Source: Halomonas sp. CH40 (GTDB lineage: Bacteria; Pseudomonadota; Gammaproteobacteria; Pseudomonadales; Halomonadaceae). From it: a DNA stretch of 64,000 nt. This document shows, one piece after another, positions 1-8,489 of this stretch. The translations under genes were made by a program, and so were the position numbers. The stretch is from positions 1,736,001 through 1,800,000 of the forward strand of contig CP112982.1 of assembly GCA_041875495.1 (NCBI GenBank). The letters are read 5' to 3'. The notes under the pieces were generated by a model that saw only the letters and a list, made by a program, of their open reading frames with translations, was not told the DNA's origin and searched no databases. Within the stretch, counting starts at the first letter, position 1; each line of letters starts with the position of its first letter.

Positions 1-293
1 AAACGTTGGATGATCCCGATGCGGCGATTGACTACGTGCGTAACCGCGATCAGCTGATTGATGTCGAGATGGAAACCCGCCGCCTGAAACTTGCCCTGGA
101 TAGCGTGGTGGATACGCCGGATGCCCGTGAAAACGGTGTGGGAGGTATCGATACACAGCGCCTAGCCGAGGCAATCCAGCTGGTGGGTGATGCCTACTCC
201 CTGCCGACGCTGCCTGAGGTTGAAGACGTTTTCGATAGCGCGTATCTGCCGCCGCGCGAGGAGCGCATGCTGCTGCCAGCAGGGGAGGAGTAG
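1..293 (+). CDS. ABC transporter substrate-binding protein, NitT/TauT type (C-terminal part)
   Basis: The reading frame is open from the left edge and ends at the TAG at 291-293, so only the last 97 or so residues are visible. The tail resembles NMT1/SsuA-like periplasmic binding proteins: helical segments with the pattern RDQLIDVEMETRRLKLALD and a late GVGGID stretch, then a short acidic/proline-rich end. Such proteins bind a small anion, sulfonate or pyrimidine in the periplasm and deliver it to the permease. The ATPase starts one base after the stop, so all three genes form one operon. The ligand cannot be told from this fragment, and the N-terminus and signal peptide lie outside the window. 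Confidence 0.75.
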   Translation, partial: TLDDPDAAIDYVRNRDQLIDVEMETRRLKLALDSVVDTPDARENGVGGIDTQRLAEAIQLVGDAYSLPTLPEVEDVFDSAYLPPREERMLLPAGEE

Positions 294-294
294 G

Positions 295-1074
295 ATGTCG
301 GCGTTTGTTGCCTTTGACGATGTGAGCCTGGCCTACGACGACTCGGGAAATGCCATTGAAGACATCAGTCTGAGTATCCACGAAGGCGAATTTGTCGCCT
401 TCGTCGGGCCATCAGGCTGCGGCAAATCAACCTTTATGAAACTCTGCACGGGCCTTAACGCGCCCACGGCGGGGGCGATCAAGGTGGATGGGGTGGCGGT
501 CACCGAGCCGCTGAAAATCTCCGGAATGGCCTTTCAGAATGCCAACCTGCTGCCGTGGCGCACAACCCTGGATAATGTCCTGTTACCGCTGGAAATCGTC
601 AAACCCTACCGGCATCAGTTTCGCAAACGCCGCAAGGAGTTTGAGGGCTGGGCGCGGGAGCTGCTCAAAACGGTGGGCCTGGCCGACTACGAAGACCAGT
701 ACCCGTGGCAGCTATCCGGCGGTATGCAGCAGCGTGCTTCCATCTGTCGTGCGTTGATTCATCAGCCCCGGCTGTTGATGCTGGACGAGCCGTTTGGCGC
801 CCTGGATGCCTTCACCCGCGAGGAGCTTTGGTGCGTGCTGCGCGACCTTTGGGAGGCGCAGCGCTTCACCGTGGTGCTGGTCACCCACGATCTGCGCGAA
901 GCGGCGTTTCTTGCCGATACCGTTTATGTGATGAGCAGCCGCCCCGGACGAATCGTCGAACGGCGCCAGATTGATCTGCCACGCCCCCGTCCGCTGGAAA
1001 TCACCTACGACAAGCCGTTTATCGATTTGGTGCATGAACTGCGCGCACAGATTGGTGAAATCCGCAGCCGCTGA
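295..1074 (+). CDS. ABC transporter ATP-binding protein, NitT/TauT type
   Basis: This 259-residue cytoplasmic ATPase powers the importer formed with the flanking binding protein and permease. Seen directly: Walker A GPSGCGKS at residues 38-45, a Q-loop (AFQNANLLPW), signature LSGGMQQR, Walker B LLMLDEPFGALD and the H-loop VTHD. These features and the length fit the SsuB/TauB/NrtD group. The ATG at 295 is chosen because it follows GGGGAGGAG and the upstream stop by one base; a longer in-frame start at 187 would overlap the binding protein and lacks family similarity. The imported substrate is unknown; taurine, sulfonate, nitrate and hydroxymethylpyrimidine systems all share this architecture. 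Confidence 0.9.
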   Translation: MSAFVAFDDVSLAYDDSGNAIEDISLSIHEGEFVAFVGPSGCGKSTFMKLCTGLNAPTAGAIKVDGVAVTEPLKISGMAFQNANLLPWRTTLDNVLLPLEIVKPYRHQFRKRRKEFEGWARELLKTVGLADYEDQYPWQLSGGMQQRASICRALIHQPRLLMLDEPFGALDAFTREELWCVLRDLWEAQRFTVVLVTHDLREAAFLADTVYVMSSRPGRIVERRQIDLPRPRPLEITYDKPFIDLVHELRAQIGEIRSR

Positions 1075-1087
1075 ATCCAACCAGGAC

Positions 1088-1138
1088 AGAGCTTCACTAT
1101 TAAAAGAGCTTCACTATTAAAAGAGCTTCGCTATGAAT
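1088..1138 (+). repeat. 17-bp tandem repeat, three copies, overlapping the permease start
   Basis: The unit AGAGCTTCACTATTAAA occurs exactly at 1088-1104 and 1105-1121. A third, diverged copy at 1122-1138 reads AGAGCTTCGCTATGAAT, and the ATG of the permease (1133) lies inside it. Each unit carries AGAG, a weak ribosome-binding sequence, 7 bases before the ATG position. The array sits between the ATPase stop (1074) and the permease. Gain or loss of units would change spacing and leader sequence but not the reading frame. Confidence 0.85.
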
Positions 1139-1903
1139 GTTAATCGTCAAATGGCCGAGCGGCTGGCGCCGTGGATCGCAGTGGTGGTATTGACGCTGAT
1201 ATGGGAACTGACGGTACGCCTTTTCAATGTCCCCAGCTTCATTTTCCCCAGCGCCTTGGATACCGCCATTGCCCTGGTCACCTATGCAGGCCCTATCGGC
1301 ATGCATTCCTGGCAAACCCTCTGGACCACTCTGGTCGGGTTTGCGCTCGGGGTAGTGGTGGGGCTGGGGTTAGGCTTTATCATCGGCTCTTCACGCTTTC
1401 TGTATAACGCCTGTTATCCGCTGCTTGTGGGGTTCAATGCGATCCCCAAGGTCGCCTTCGTACCGATCCTGGTGGTGTGGTTCGGGATTGGTTCGGTGCC
1501 GGCGATTCTCACCGCCTTCCTGATCTGCTTTTTCCCCATTGTCGTCAATGTAGCGACCGGGTTGGCGACTCTTGAGCCAGAGATGGAAGACGTGTTGCGC
1601 GTACTCGGCGCCCGGCGCCTGGATGTGCTATTGAAAATCGGCCTGCCGCGCTCGCTGCCGTATTTTTTCGCCTCATTAAAAGTGGCGATCACCCTGGCAT
1701 TCGTGGGCACCGTGGTCTCGGAAACCGTCGCCTCCAACCAAGGCATTGGCTACCTGATGATGAGCGCCGGATCGCAGATGCGCATGGGGCTGGTGTTTGC
1801 CGGGCTGATCGTGATCAGCGCCATGGCCATGGTGATGTACGAACTCTTCTCGCTGCTGGAAAAGCGCATGACCGCCTGGGCACACCGCGGCCAGAATCGA
1901 TAA
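1133..1903 (+). CDS. ABC transporter permease, NitT/TauT type
   Basis: A 256-residue inner-membrane permease of the SsuC/TauC/NrtB type. About six hydrophobic segments are visible, the first at roughly residues 10-30. The cytoplasmic EAA loop is recognisable as the stretch VLRVLGARRLDVLLKIGLP, which docks on the ATPase. It is the third gene of the importer operon, 58 bases after the ATPase. The ATG lies within the third copy of a 17-bp repeat with only AGAG upstream as a ribosome site, so its translation may be weak or depend on leader structure. No gene follows on the same strand; the next gene is convergent. Confidence 0.9.
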   Translation: MNVNRQMAERLAPWIAVVVLTLIWELTVRLFNVPSFIFPSALDTAIALVTYAGPIGMHSWQTLWTTLVGFALGVVVGLGLGFIIGSSRFLYNACYPLLVGFNAIPKVAFVPILVVWFGIGSVPAILTAFLICFFPIVVNVATGLATLEPEMEDVLRVLGARRLDVLLKIGLPRSLPYFFASLKVAITLAFVGTVVSETVASNQGIGYLMMSAGSQMRMGLVFAGLIVISAMAMVMYELFSLLEKRMTAWAHRGQNR

Positions 1904-1967
1904 AATGATTTTTCGGTGCTGATGTTTGTAAAATCACAGCGCGCTGCTGTCAGTATCTTCATTATCT

Positions 1968-2501
1968 TCATTTTGGCTTGCCTGGCAGACGCTTCTCATC
2001 GTCGATGACGCATACGCGTGTCGGCACCTGGCGTGTCCACTTCCAGAACACGATATTGATGTCTCGCGCTGTCGCACCTTTTGCCCGAGAGGGAACGCGG
2101 ATGCCGGTGAAGCCTTCGGCTATCAACTGCGCCGCTATTTCCCATGCCACTACAGGCTCCTTGCGTAGCTTTCTGTCGAGCCAGGCCTCATGCATCCAGC
2201 TTTCAGGGTCAGGATGAACCCTTGCCTGAACCGCCGGATCACAAAGATCCAGCATAGGCCCACAGTCCACTTCATAGGCACACAGGGTCAGTGGCTGGGT
2301 TTTGAACGGAAAACCTTGCTGCGCCTCAAGCCAGGCGGTCTCGAAACGTTCACTTGTGTATAGAGCAGGGACGCCAACAGGGTTCCAACGCCCTCCATGG
2401 CGAGCCGCACCTTCTCCGGATTCAGGCGCATGCTGCCATCTGGGGTTATGCCCACGATAGACAATGCCTCTGTACCGAAAGCCCAGTTCCAGCAGGCTCA
2501 C
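1968..2501 (-). CDS. RES-domain toxin of a RES/Xre toxin-antitoxin pair
   Basis: A 177-residue protein of the RES family (PF08808 type). Known RES toxins (for example MbcT and ParT) degrade or modify NAD+ or nucleotides and halt growth. Family hallmarks are visible: the N-terminal YRG with an Arg, GGRWNPVG, ALYTS with the Tyr, then a Glu in AWLEAQ, and a late VPS serine. The GTG start at 2501 overlaps the antitoxin stop as GTGA, showing translational coupling with antitoxin first, the usual order. The gene ends convergent to the ABC permease. I see no truncation or frameshift, so the toxin is probably intact. Confidence 0.85.
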   Translation of the reverse strand: MSLLELGFRYRGIVYRGHNPRWQHAPESGEGAARHGGRWNPVGVPALYTSERFETAWLEAQQGFPFKTQPLTLCAYEVDCGPMLDLCDPAVQARVHPDPESWMHEAWLDRKLRKEPVVAWEIAAQLIAEGFTGIRVPSRAKGATARDINIVFWKWTRQVPTRVCVIDDEKRLPGKPK

Positions 2502-2857
2502 GCATAGCCTCCCTCAGCAATCAGGGCAAGATAGGCGCGAACATCATCAGCACGGCCCTGGCTGACCAGATCCTCTGCAGTAAGGTCGCCCAGAGGTGCA
2601 ATGGGATAGGTGCGGTACCAAGACCAGGCTGCACTGGTTGACCCCGCCCAGGGTTCGATGCGCTTGAGGATCTCATAGGTCTGACGCAGGCGCTGCTGTG
2701 TTGAGACGGCATGCAGTCGATCCTTACGGATAATGGCGTTATGACTCAGGCCAATTGCATGAGCGAACTCACGCTTGGTGATATGCAGCTCATTCAGGAG
2801 AGCATCTGCCATGATAAAGCCCTCACGATCAACGACGTCCTTGATTTCAATCGTCAT
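2498..2857 (-). CDS. Xre/MbcA/ParS-type antitoxin
   Basis: A 119-residue protein with an N-terminal Xre-like helix-turn-helix (region KREFAHAIGLSHNAIIRKD) and a C-terminal toxin-binding segment of the MbcA/ParS/Xre kind (PWAGSTSAAWSWYRT, then the sequence PLGDLTAEDLVSQGRADDV). Such antitoxins bind the RES toxin and repress their own promoter. The ATG at 2857 is preferred because AGGTGA lies 5 bases upstream; an upstream start at 2953 would run through the promoter/operator. The stop overlaps the toxin start by four bases. A perfect inverted repeat 44 to 61 bases upstream is the likely operator. Confidence 0.85.
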   Translation of the reverse strand: MTIEIKDVVDREGFIMADALLNELHITKREFAHAIGLSHNAIIRKDRLHAVSTQQRLRQTYEILKRIEPWAGSTSAAWSWYRTYPIAPLGDLTAEDLVSQGRADDVRAYLALIAEGGYA

Positions 2858-2888
2858 AATGTCACCTATGGAAGCGTATTTATATGTC

Positions 2889-2918
2889 AATTTATGTGAC
2901 TTTGACGGCTTCGTCAAA
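2889..2918 (-). promoter_or_regulatory. Antitoxin promoter with inverted-repeat operator
   Basis: On the minus strand a -35-like TTGACG (2912-2917) and a -10-like TAAATT (2889-2894) are 17 bases apart. The -35 box lies inside a perfect inverted repeat TTTGACG-aagc-CGTCAAA at 2901-2918. A dyad over the -35 box is what autorepression by the Xre antitoxin would need. The boxes and dyad are seen; the repression is inferred. Confidence 0.55.
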
Positions 2919-3082
2919 TCCTGGCCATTGAACCAGCCCCCAGCCTGAGACATGACAAAGCCGTGACTAAAGGGGGTAGGATATCCATATATTATGTACG
3001 ATGGCTGGTGAGACAGTGGTTAGCGAACTGTGAGAGCCCTATAACCAGATGTAAAAGTGACTAAAAATAAAAGGACTGCCCC

Positions 3083-6000
3083 ATGGCCGAGCGCTCACTG
3101 CCGAAAGGCCTTTATGACCTGCTGATAACGGAAGATATCAAGCATCAGCTGGAGAGCTCTGAGCTTCAGCCTTATATCGAGCGCTTGCACCCGGATGATA
3201 GCCATCAACGCCTGGCCGATGCGATTGCCGAAGAGCTTTCTCAGCTATTGGCGCAACTGCCTCACCAGGGTGAAGATAGCAAGCTACAGCGTCAGGTGGC
3301 GTTATTTAATGAATTATTGGTCACGGCCAGACGTCATCATCAGCCGCAGACATCCCAAGACCCACAAACAGGTACTTTGCCAGACCACCCCAGCCGTTTG
3401 CTGGCGCTTGATAAGCATCAGCGTCAGCCAGAATTACCCAGTATTGCCCTTGCCCAACCCTGGTTGTTTACCGCGGGCAAAGACTCCCCAGCACTATTGC
3501 ACGAGCTGTCTGCTGAGCTTGCTAACTGCAATCAAGTCGACATCCTGGTCAGTTTTATTACTGTGTCGGGTGTGCGCAAGATCATCGATATTCTGCGCAG
3601 AATCACCGCCCAGGATGCCCGAGGAAATAGCCAAGCCAAGCTGCGTGTTTTAACCACCACCTATGTCGGGGCTACTGAACAGAAAGCGCTGAATCTATTG
3701 GCGGAACTGCCAAATTGTGACGTTAGGGTGTCCCTCGATGGCCGCCGCACCCGTTTGCATGCCAAAGCCTGGCTGTTTAGCCGCAGCACAGGGTTTGGCT
3801 CTGCTTACGTCGGTAGCGCTAATCTTTCTGGGGCTGCCTTAATGGGTGGCCTGGAGTGGACAGTCAAGTTTACCGAAACGGGGCAGCGTCAGCTCTTCAA
3901 CCGTGCCAAGGCGCATTTTGAGTCGCTTTGGGAAGACAATGAATTCCAGCCTTATGACCCTGCGAACAGTGAGCATCAGGCAGTGCTGCGTCAGGCACTC
4001 AAGCGTGAATCAGGGCAGGGCAATATCATTGCCAACCCGACCTTTTTTGAGCTGCAGCCCAAAGCGTTTCAGGAAGATATTCTTGACCAGTTGACGATAG
4101 AGCGGGAACACCATCGTTATCGCAATTTGTTGGTGGCGGCCACCGGCACCGGTAAAACCGTGATGGCAGCGTTTGATTATCGTGCTATTGCACGTCAGGA
4201 AGGGGGCCACCCCAGGCTTTTGTTTGTCGCCCACCGCATTGAAATTCTTCAGCAGGCACGTGCCACCTATCGGCAAGTATTGCGCTCACCAAACTTTGGC
4301 GAATTACTCTCGGGGCATCACGAGGCCAGTGACTACGAACACCTGTTTGCGACGGTGCAAAGCCTGCACAGCCAGGCATTGCTAAAGCGGCTTGGGCCTG
4401 ACTATTGGCGCGTCGTGGTCGTGGATGAATGTCATCACATCGAGGCCCGCCAGTTTGAGCGCTTTGTGTCGGCGATTCAGCCGCACATTCTGCTTGGCCT
4501 GACAGCAACGCCAGAACGCCATGACAGCAAGGATATCCTGCGCCACTTTGATAATCGCCCGGATGGTACGCCTGCCGTTCAGCTGCGCTTATGGCATGCA
4601 TTAGATATGCAACTGCTGGCTCCGTTTGAGTATTACGCCTGTGATGATGAGCAGGATTACCGCGGAATAGAGTGGTCAAAGCCGGCATTGGAAAAGCAGC
4701 AACTCGACAAGCTGCTAACGGGCAATGATGCCCGTGCCAGAGCGGTGGTCAGCAACTGGGATCAACTGGTTGATGATATTGGTAACTGTCGGGCATTGGC
4801 CTTTTGCGTATCGGTGAATCATGCGCGTTTTATGGCCAACTACTTTAACAAGGCGGGTATCAAGGCTATGTTGGTCACCGGTGAAACCGACCAGGAAACC
4901 CGCCGAGATGCGCGATACTGCTTGGAAACCCGCAAAATCAACGTGATTGTGACGGTGGATCTGTATAACGAAGGGGTTGATTTACCCTTTGTCGATACGC
5001 TTTTACTGCTTCGACCCACCCAGAGTGCGACTGTTTTTCAGCAGCAGATAGGGCGTGGTCTGCGTCTTTATGAAGATAAAGACAGCTGCCTGGTGCTGGA
5101 CTTTATCGGCCAGTCCAAAGGGTTTCAGTTTGATACCTTGTATCAGGCTATCACTGGGCTATCTCGCCGTGAAATACTCGAAGGCGCACAAAGAGGTTTT
5201 GGTAAGTTACCGTCCGGCTGCCACATTCAGCTGCAAAAACAGGCCCGTGAGCAAATTCTCAAGCAGTTACAAGACGCGGTTAACCAGAACTGGCGGCGGC
5301 TGAAAACGGAACTGCGCAGCTATGTTGCGTTGCACGGCCGTGATGCGCTCACTTTGGCCCAATTTATCCATGATCAGCGGCTTGAACTTGACGATATCTA
5401 TGCATCTGGCAATAAACAGCATCGTGGTTGGGTGAACCTGAAGCAAGCAATCGGCCTGTTTGATACCCACCCAGTGACTGAAGAGGCCGCGTATTTTAGT
5501 CAGCGGTTTAGCAGTTTGCTGCACATCGATGATGCAGAGCAGTTAAACCTGCTCGAAAGCGTGGCAGAAAGCCCGGCTCACTATCACATCAGCACTGAAC
5601 GGGAGCGCTTGAGGCTGCAGATGCTGGCCTATCAAATCGATAGCCATGACAACCAGACAGGTGCACCAGAAGCTTTCTTGCAGCGCCTCGCCGCTGCGCC
5701 TGAAGCCGCACAAGAACTCAAGGAACTGGCGGAATGCCTGAATCTGAAGGCTCATACGCATTACCCGCCGTTGCAAGGGCTTGAGCACACGCCCTTGAAG
5801 CTGCACAGCCGCTACAGCCGGCGCGAGATACTAACGGCAGTGGGATATCACAGCGCTGAAAAACGCAAGAGCTCTCGCGAAGGGGTGGTCAGGCTGCATG
5901 AGCAAGGCATCGAGCTGATGTTTGTGACGCTGGATAAATCATCCGCTCGGCATGAAGGCATCGCCTACGACGATTACGCCATCAGCGCTGAGCTTTTCCA

Positions 6001-6253
6001 TTGGCAGAGCCAAAACTCGGCAAGTGCCAGCACACCGGCTGGCCAGCGTTATATTCAACAGGGTGAAGGCTCGGAGAAGCCCTGGAGCTTCCAGCTGTTC
6101 GTACAGGAAACCAAGGCGCACGCTTTCAGAGCCTGTGGCCCGGTGACCTATATCAGCCATAGGGGCGAAAAGCCCATGAGCATTACCTGGCGATTGCTAC
6201 AGCCTCTATCAGCACGGCTTTACGAGAGCTTCAGTGTCCTGCGTGGGCAGTGA
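3083..6253 (+). CDS. PLD nuclease-SF2 helicase-DUF3427-like fusion, probable defence protein
   Basis: A 1056-residue multidomain protein. Residues about 130-300 form a phospholipase D-type nuclease domain with a single HxK...GSxN motif (H226, K228, G244-S245, N247). Residues about 330-700 are an SF2 helicase: Walker A AATGTGKT (352-359), DECH box (448-451), motif III TATP (474-477) and motif VI QQQIGRGLR (653-661). The last 350 or so residues match the layout of DUF3427 helicases. A single HKD motif implies dimerisation. Family members recur in defence islands; the natural substrate is not established. An AAGGA site precedes the ATG by 7 bases. It sits alone beside a RES/Xre module and convergent to ftsH, with no visible methyltransferase partner, so it probably acts as a stand-alone system. 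Confidence 0.8.
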   Translation: MAERSLPKGLYDLLITEDIKHQLESSELQPYIERLHPDDSHQRLADAIAEELSQLLAQLPHQGEDSKLQRQVALFNELLVTARRHHQPQTSQDPQTGTLPDHPSRLLALDKHQRQPELPSIALAQPWLFTAGKDSPALLHELSAELANCNQVDILVSFITVSGVRKIIDILRRITAQDARGNSQAKLRVLTTTYVGATEQKALNLLAELPNCDVRVSLDGRRTRLHAKAWLFSRSTGFGSAYVGSANLSGAALMGGLEWTVKFTETGQRQLFNRAKAHFESLWEDNEFQPYDPANSEHQAVLRQALKRESGQGNIIANPTFFELQPKAFQEDILDQLTIEREHHRYRNLLVAATGTGKTVMAAFDYRAIARQEGGHPRLLFVAHRIEILQQARATYRQVLRSPNFGELLSGHHEASDYEHLFATVQSLHSQALLKRLGPDYWRVVVVDECHHIEARQFERFVSAIQPHILLGLTATPERHDSKDILRHFDNRPDGTPAVQLRLWHALDMQLLAPFEYYACDDEQDYRGIEWSKPALEKQQLDKLLTGNDARARAVVSNWDQLVDDIGNCRALAFCVSVNHARFMANYFNKAGIKAMLVTGETDQETRRDARYCLETRKINVIVTVDLYNEGVDLPFVDTLLLLRPTQSATVFQQQIGRGLRLYEDKDSCLVLDFIGQSKGFQFDTLYQAITGLSRREILEGAQRGFGKLPSGCHIQLQKQAREQILKQLQDAVNQNWRRLKTELRSYVALHGRDALTLAQFIHDQRLELDDIYASGNKQHRGWVNLKQAIGLFDTHPVTEEAAYFSQRFSSLLHIDDAEQLNLLESVAESPAHYHISTERERLRLQMLAYQIDSHDNQTGAPEAFLQRLAAAPEAAQELKELAECLNLKAHTHYPPLQGLEHTPLKLHSRYSRREILTAVGYHSAEKRKSSREGVVRLHEQGIELMFVTLDKSSARHEGIAYDDYAISAELFHWQSQNSASASTPAGQRYIQQGEGSEKPWSFQLFVQETKAHAFRACGPVTYISHRGEKPMSITWRLLQPLSARLYESFSVLRGQ

Positions 6254-6305
6254 ATAACATCAAGTTTCTAAACATTTTTCAGCCCTAGCTGTTCACCAAC
6301 ACAGC

Positions 6306-6339
6306 AACGGCCACTTGGCTGGTTAGCTAAGTGGCCGTT
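6306..6339. terminator. Long hairpin between convergent helicase and ftsH genes
   Basis: Two 15-base arms (6306-6320 and 6325-6339) pair with a single G-T wobble around a GGTT loop. It lies between two converging stop codons, so it could end transcription from either side. Neither strand has a T-tract directly after the stem, so it is not a classical intrinsic terminator. Confidence 0.5.
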
Positions 6340-6346
6340 ATCAGTG

Positions 6347-8278
6347 TTACTTAGTGCCATCCGCCACCAGGCCCTTGAGTATCTCGCCAACCTCATCACT
6401 TTCCAGGGTTTCGTGTTCTTCAAGGGCATGGGCGAGGGCGTCCAGAGCCTTGCGGTGTTTTTTAAGCAGCTGCTCGCCCTTGTCCTGCAGGCTGTTGAGC
6501 AGTTCGCGCACCTCCTCGTCGACCAGGCTGGCGGTGGCGTCGCCGAACTGTCGGTTCTGGGCCATCTGCTGGCCAAGGAAGACATGCTCCTGGTTTTCAG
6601 CAAAGGTGACCGGGCCAATCCGGCGGTTCATACCCCAGCGCCCGACCATGCGCCTGGCCAGCTGGGTGGCCTGTTCGATGTCGTTTTCGGCGCCGCTTGA
6701 CACCTCATCAAACACAATTGATTCTGCCAGGCGGCCGCCGAACATTACCGTGATGCGGTCGCGCAGGTAGCTTTCGCCCATGTTGAAGCGATCCTCGCTG
6801 GGCATCTGAGCGGTAACCCCTAGCGCCTGGCTACGCGGTAGCACGGTGACCTTTTCAAGCGGGTCTGCCTTGGGCAGTAGCCAGGTGAGCAGGGCGTGGC
6901 CAGCTTCGTGATAGGCCACGATATGGCGTTCCCCGGCAGAGAGGGCGATGTCCTTGGCCTCACCCAGTAGTTCGTGGTCGCGTGCTTCCGACAGGCAGTG
7001 CCAATCGATGCTCTGCTGCTTGCGTCGCCCGGCCACCAGGGCCGCCTGATTGGCCAGGTTAGCCAGGTCGGCGCCTGAAAAGCCCACCGTCATGCTGGCC
7101 AGGCGTTCAAGGTCGACATCGTCTGCAAGCGGCATCTTGGCGGTGTGCACCTCAAGAATCCGCCGTCGTGCGTTGCGGTGGGGGTTCTCCATGGTGACCT
7201 TGCGGTCAAACCGGCCTGGCCGCATCAGCGCCTTGTCGAGCACGTCAGGGCGGTTGGTGGCGGCTAATACCACCACGGTCTCGTCCTTGGCGAAGCCGTC
7301 CAGCTCGGCAAGGATCTGATTAAGGGTCTGCTCGCGTTCGTCGTTGCCACCCCCCATGCCAGCGCCGCGGGCGCGGCCGATCGAATCCAGTTCGTCGATA
7401 AAAACCACCGAGGGCGATTGTTCTTTGGCTTGCTTGAACAGGTCGCGTACCCGGGACGCGCCAACCCCGACAAACATTTCGATGAATTCTGAGCCGCTGA
7501 TTGAAAAGAAGGGCACATCGGCCTCGCCGGCCACCGCCTTGGCCAGCAAAGTCTTGCCGGTGCCAGGCGGCCCCATCATTAGCACGCCGCGGGGGACGCG
7601 AGCGCCGAGCGCCTGATAGCGATCAGGTTCTTTCAGAAAATCGATCACTTCGGTCACTTCACGCTTGGCGTTTTCGGAGCCAGCAACATCCTCCAGGCGA
7701 ACCTCGCTGTCTTCGCTGCGGATCTGGCGCGCCTGCGACTTGCCCATGTTGAACATGCCGCCACCGCCATTGGCCATGATGCGCTTTTGCATGCGCCCCC
7801 AGAACCAGAACATCAGCCCCAGAATGAGGATCCAGGGCAGTGCCTGGGCAATTACCTGTTGCCACCAGGGTGCCTCGGTCGGGCGCGCCGATACCTGAAC
7901 CTCGTTGTCTTCCAGGCGCTCAAGCAGGCGGGTGTTCTCGATGGTTGGCCGGGTGGTTTCGAAGCCCTCTGACTCTTCCACGCTAAATGCTTCGCGCCCG
8001 GCTTCGGTGAACTGACCTTCCAGCGACTGGCCACGCAGGGTGACAGCCTCGATGTGGTCGCTTTCAATGGCTTCCAGGAAGTCGGAGTAGGCCAGATCCA
8101 CCTGGTCTGGCTGTTCGACGCCTTGCAGGTAGTAGAACGCCAGAAAGATGCCAATGGTCAGCCAGAAAAACAGCCCCCATTGGTTGGAAGGGCCTTCCTG
8201 AGACGATGGGCGTACTGAGAAAGGGTCTTGTGGCGGGTTCTGGTTCTTTCGGCTGTGTTTCTCTTTATTGTGAAACAT
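6347..8278 (-). CDS. ftsH: FtsH-family ATP-dependent zinc metalloprotease
   Basis: A 643-residue membrane AAA+ protease that unfolds and degrades membrane and misfolded cytosolic proteins. Domain order: a polar 30-residue N-terminus, TM1 around 33-50, a short periplasmic domain, TM2 around 140-157, AAA+ module with Walker A GPPGTGKT (236-243), Walker B ([11 protein letters not shown]) and the second-region [15 protein letters not shown], then zinc site HEAGH (457-461). The length is normal. The usual chromosomal neighbours of gammaproteobacterial ftsH (rlmE, folP, glmM) are absent here, so this may be a second copy. Upstream of the start there is a run of ten G on the coding strand and no strong ribosome site. 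Confidence 0.92.
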   Translation of the reverse strand: MFHNKEKHSRKNQNPPQDPFSVRPSSQEGPSNQWGLFFWLTIGIFLAFYYLQGVEQPDQVDLAYSDFLEAIESDHIEAVTLRGQSLEGQFTEAGREAFSVEESEGFETTRPTIENTRLLERLEDNEVQVSARPTEAPWWQQVIAQALPWILILGLMFWFWGRMQKRIMANGGGGMFNMGKSQARQIRSEDSEVRLEDVAGSENAKREVTEVIDFLKEPDRYQALGARVPRGVLMMGPPGTGKTLLAKAVAGEADVPFFSISGSEFIEMFVGVGASRVRDLFKQAKEQSPSVVFIDELDSIGRARGAGMGGGNDEREQTLNQILAELDGFAKDETVVVLAATNRPDVLDKALMRPGRFDRKVTMENPHRNARRRILEVHTAKMPLADDVDLERLASMTVGFSGADLANLANQAALVAGRRKQQSIDWHCLSEARDHELLGEAKDIALSAGERHIVAYHEAGHALLTWLLPKADPLEKVTVLPRSQALGVTAQMPSEDRFNMGESYLRDRITVMFGGRLAESIVFDEVSSGAENDIEQATQLARRMVGRWGMNRRIGPVTFAENQEHVFLGQQMAQNRQFGDATASLVDEEVRELLNSLQDKGEQLLKKHRKALDALAHALEEHETLESDEVGEILKGLVADGTK

Positions 8279-8340
8279 CGGGAGCTCGCACGGTTGAACA
8301 CGGTACTATTAAAACTGCTATTTATGGGCACGTTTTACAA

Positions 8341-8350
8341 CCCCCCCCCC
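8341..8350. repeat. Homopolymeric C10 tract upstream of ftsH
   Basis: Ten consecutive C (ten G on the ftsH coding strand) lie 63-72 bases upstream of the ftsH start, in the 211-base gap between ftsH and the downstream end of the EAL gene. No other homopolymer of this length was noticed in the window. Such tracts slip during replication and can alter promoter spacing; a sequencing or assembly artefact is also possible. Confidence 0.75.
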
Positions 8351-8489
8351 TGGTCCTTATTCTTTACCTGGCTTTCATGCGTCACCATTTACCGGGAGGT
8401 GGGTGATTCGGACGAGGGTATGGTGTTATTTCCCCTTTTTGTCTGGCCGAAATGTACGTTTGCAATTTCTGCGGCCAAGCAGACATAGT

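Noticed and set aside
4185..4688. Minus-strand open frame inside the helicase gene
   Set aside because: It overlaps a well-supported protein in another frame and has no recognisable domain.
8279..8340. Heat-shock (sigma-32) promoter before ftsH
   Set aside because: A CCCAT-like -10 is present at about 8329, but no -35 box lies at the needed distance.
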